Positions 5,759 through 7,670 of a stretch of 7,670 bases of DNA are shown here, in pieces. The stretch lies in NCBI GenBank assembly GCA_900550295.1, contig URRM01000075.1:1-7670 (forward strand). The letters are read 5' to 3'. A model generated the notes under the pieces. The model made no database searches and was not told the origin of the DNA. It was given only the letters and a program-made list of their open reading frames with translations. Every line of letters begins with the position of its first letter. Position 1 is the stretch's first letter. A program made the translations under genes and the position numbers. Origin of the DNA: an uncultured bacterium (GTDB lineage: Bacteria; Cyanobacteriota; Vampirovibrionia; Gastranaerophilales; Gastranaerophilaceae).

Positions 5759-6931
5759 TTATTTTGTAGGTTTATAGAATTGATACGCCTTCATTGAAGC
5801 TGAAAAATATTCTTTAAAACTACCATTTTCTTGAACCTTTTTATCCATGATAAACTCGCCTAAAAGTTGTTTTGTTTCGTAACTGTATATTTTTGTTTTA
5901 GGCAATTCAGTTGTTTTTGAATATTTAGAAGTTTGTTTTTCTGCTTTGTTTTTTTCTGTTGAAGCCATTGAAGCTGCCATATCTAAGATGTCTTTTTTCT
6001 CTTGGAATGTATATCCGCTCCAATCTTTTGAAAGAACATAATATTTGTTTTCATCTTTTGTAATTTCGTGTCCTTCAAAATAAATTGAGCCCAATGTTGT
6101 CATTGCTGATTCTAATTTTTCTATAGTTTTGTCTACTTTTTGAGTGTTGTTATCATCGCTTGATGTTATATAGAAAACTGTACCCATAATTAGTGTCATT
6201 GTAATTGCAAAAATTACGACAGGAATAATAACTACATTCAAAATTATAAATATTATGCTTTGTTTCTTTTGTGATTTTTGAAATTGATCTAAATTATCCC
6301 AATCCTTGTTAGTGCCGGCCCATTCATTACCTTTTAAACCACAATAAATACCAAATAGAGGTCCCCAAGGAGTACACCACAAAAGTAGCATCCATAAAGT
6401 TTTATAAGATTTATTCACTAACCCCCAAGTCCAAGTACCAAAAAATGCACCCCAGTTAAAATCTTTTTTGTAATCATATTGCATAGCTCCTGTAATTTTA
6501 CCTTTTTTAAGTAAAACCCAAAATGCTACAATTGTTCCAAATATATAGATTAATATGGCTAAAAAACTTGGAAAAATATAACCGAATGAAAGAGTTACAA
6601 AAACAGCAGAGATTCCATAATTCATAGACTTGTTTTCTCCACCGTTAATGTCGTTTAAACGTCTTATGACATTTGAAATTATTATGTAAGAAGCTATAAC
6701 ACTACCAATTAAGCTCCAAATCCTTACACCGATTGGTGCTAATGTAAAACAACTTGTAAAATCGATTAGACTGTTGAAATTATCAGCTCCGTTTAAGTAA
6801 TAACCAGTTATTGGAGTTGTAAATACAAGCGAAATCATATTTAGCAAAACTAAATTTAAAAAATAGTCATACCTTCCTATAAATCCTTCAAAACTTATAA
6901 AGGCTTTATTTTCTCTCAATTCTTCAGACAT
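5759..6931 (-). CDS. DUF805 plus FNWGAF two-module membrane protein
   Basis: This 390-residue protein has three parts. Residues 11-145 look like DUF805: an opening SFEGFIGRYDYF, membrane helices near 22-45, 66-88 and 108-141, and the RRLND signature (90-94, RRLHD in most members). Residues 158-225 repeat the module of the next gene: FNWGAFFGTWTWGLVNK, membrane segment, then GLKGNEWAGTNKDW and FQKSQKK. After another helix (226-255), residues 256-390 form a polar, Lys-rich domain, probably outside the membrane. The ATG at 6931 has AAAGGAG five bases upstream. An in-frame ATG seven codons earlier lacks any ribosome site, so I chose the later one. DUF805 proteins have no established function. The arrangement looks like a fusion or duplication involving the neighbouring gene. 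Confidence 0.78.
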   Translation of the reverse strand: MSEELRENKAFISFEGFIGRYDYFLNLVLLNMISLVFTTPITGYYLNGADNFNSLIDFTSCFTLAPIGVRIWSLIGSVIASYIIISNVIRRLNDINGGENKSMNYGISAVFVTLSFGYIFPSFLAILIYIFGTIVAFWVLLKKGKITGAMQYDYKKDFNWGAFFGTWTWGLVNKSYKTLWMLLLWCTPWGPLFGIYCGLKGNEWAGTNKDWDNLDQFQKSQKKQSIIFIILNVVIIPVVIFAITMTLIMGTVFYITSSDDNNTQKVDKTIEKLESAMTTLGSIYFEGHEITKDENKYYVLSKDWSGYTFQEKKDILDMAASMASTEKNKAEKQTSKYSKTTELPKTKIYSYETKQLLGEFIMDKKVQENGSFKEYFSASMKAYQFYKPTK

Positions 6932-7013
6932 TTTTTCTCCTTTTTTATTCATTTATGTGAATTATTGTTGTAACCAATTTATTCATAGTTTTAAGAATAT
7001 AATCAAATGTTTT

Positions 7014-7607
7014 TTATTCGTAATTTATTTCATTATTTTCTTGTTGCACAAAGTCAGGCGCAGGCATACTGTCTAGTTTATCTTGGAATATATCTACACA
7101 TATTACAGCAACAAATGCAAGCATCACTAAAACAAACGCAAGAGGATTTTCTTTGTCGTGTTCGGGTGGTATATCAGGAATTTGTTCCCTTGCTTCAATA
7201 TATTTATGATAGAATTCACCTGCATTTTCACAACTAAATACAAGATATTTCTTTACTTTTCTTGTTCTAATAGAAATAACGCCAAATATACCAACTGCGC
7301 ATCTTAATTTTATAACATCTTCTAATGGAAAATTGAAAGTTTTTTTGCCTCTTTTTAATATTATTGCTTTGTTTGTAAGATAAACTTCGTCATTAAAGTA
7401 CGAAAGTGTTATTTTTAATCCCATTATTAGTATAAAAATAAGTAACATCGAGAACATTATTATAAACAGAAAATCGAGCATCGAGTTACATATATTAAAA
7501 GCAAAGAAAGAAGAGGAATATATTGCTGTATATAGGATTACAATCCCCATCATTGCAAAGTAAGATTTTAAGTTTTTTTTGCCCTTTATTAAAATTTCTT
7601 CTTCCAT
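7014..7607 (-). CDS. Membrane protein with bacterial PH-type domain
   Basis: This 197-residue protein has two N-terminal membrane helices (about 17-38 and 43-66). A soluble domain follows (71-140) with the beta-rich pattern of bacterial PH (bPH2/DUF304-like) domains: EVYLTNKAIILKRGKKTF, then LEDVIKLR, then KKYLVFSCENAGEFYHKYIEAR as the closing strand and helix. An acidic/Pro linker, a third membrane helix (about 155-174) and an acidic Gln/Asn-rich tail complete it. Such proteins are common in Gram-positive and related bacteria, and their roles are mostly unknown. AGGAG (7616-7620) lies eight bases before the ATG. It is the first gene of the minus-strand membrane-protein group, driven by the consensus promoter at 7629-7657, with the next gene about 80 bases downstream. 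Confidence 0.75.
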   Translation of the reverse strand: MEEEILIKGKKNLKSYFAMMGIVILYTAIYSSSFFAFNICNSMLDFLFIIMFSMLLIFILIMGLKITLSYFNDEVYLTNKAIILKRGKKTFNFPLEDVIKLRCAVGIFGVISIRTRKVKKYLVFSCENAGEFYHKYIEAREQIPDIPPEHDKENPLAFVLVMLAFVAVICVDIFQDKLDSMPAPDFVQQENNEINYE

Positions 7608-7628
7608 TTTAAATTCTCCTATTGCATA

Positions 7629-7657
7629 ATTTTATAAAGTATATATTAATTTGTCAA
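7629..7657 (-). promoter_or_regulatory. Consensus sigma-70-type promoter of the membrane-protein group
   Basis: On the minus strand a perfect TTGACA (7657-7652) and TAAAAT (7634-7629) are 17 bases apart. Transcription would begin near 7622, a few bases before AGGAG, so the 5' leader is only about 15 bases. Confidence 0.7.
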
Positions 7658-7670
7658 TAAAAGGCGCCGG

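Noticed and set aside
6932..6952. Seven-codon N-terminal extension of the DUF805 protein
   Set aside because: No Shine-Dalgarno site precedes it, and the extension itself encodes the AAAGGAG that serves the ATG at 6931.
7660..7670. GC-rich aaggcgccgg at the window edge
   Set aside because: Only about ten bases are visible; it could be part of a terminator or gene outside the window, and nothing can be supported.

Overview
The window is AT-rich and compactly packed. Shine-Dalgarno sites are AGGAG-like, promoters resemble sigma-70/sigma-A, and terminators are of the hairpin plus T-run type. Low GC, TTA/AGA/AAA-rich codon use and a run of small membrane proteins of unknown function suggest a low-GC host-associated bacterium. 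A gut Gastranaerophilales (Vampirovibrionia/Melainabacteria) or a clostridial-type Firmicute would both fit. There is no rRNA or other marker gene, so this placement is inference. No tRNA, rRNA, CRISPR array, insertion sequence or phage structural gene was seen, and no gene-free stretch exceeds 300 bases.

Left part (1-2216). A CHAP-domain cysteine amidase/peptidase carries an unusual uncharged N-terminal segment rich in Phe-Gly (FG), with no Sec signal, and ends at a strong terminator. Next is a 73-residue orphan protein with a His cluster. It converges on, and overlaps by 12 bases, a minus-strand pair: a 74-residue protein with an HVHFHDACGGQ motif, then a Cof-type HAD phosphatase 10 bases downstream. 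That pair is driven by a promoter so close to the first ATG that its mRNA may be leaderless.

Middle part (2217-5240). A small exported protein of unknown function is followed by a divergent pair. One member is a MerR-family regulator of the AdhR/NmlR type with a cysteine at the expected sensor position. The other is a 592-residue thiamine-diphosphate enzyme of the 1-deoxyxylulose-5-phosphate synthase (DXS) family. The DXS-like gene has a textbook MerR promoter: TTGACT and TAAAAT 19 bp apart, with a 17-base near-palindrome overlapping the -35 and spacer. The enzyme keeps the cofactor residues and catalytic Glu, but appears to lack several residues that bind glyceraldehyde-3-phosphate in true DXS. 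Together these suggest an aldehyde- or electrophile-controlled DXS relative with a different acceptor substrate. A bidirectional terminator closes this unit.

Right part (5240-7670). Three minus-strand genes encode small membrane proteins: a bacterial-PH-type protein, a DUF805 plus 'FNWGAF' two-module protein with a C-terminal soluble domain, and a single-module 'FNWGAF' protein. The last two share a clear domain, which suggests duplication. A consensus promoter (TTGACA-17-TAAAAT) precedes the first gene.

The best candidate for something new is the MerR/DXS-like pair. The FG-rich CHAP protein comes second.
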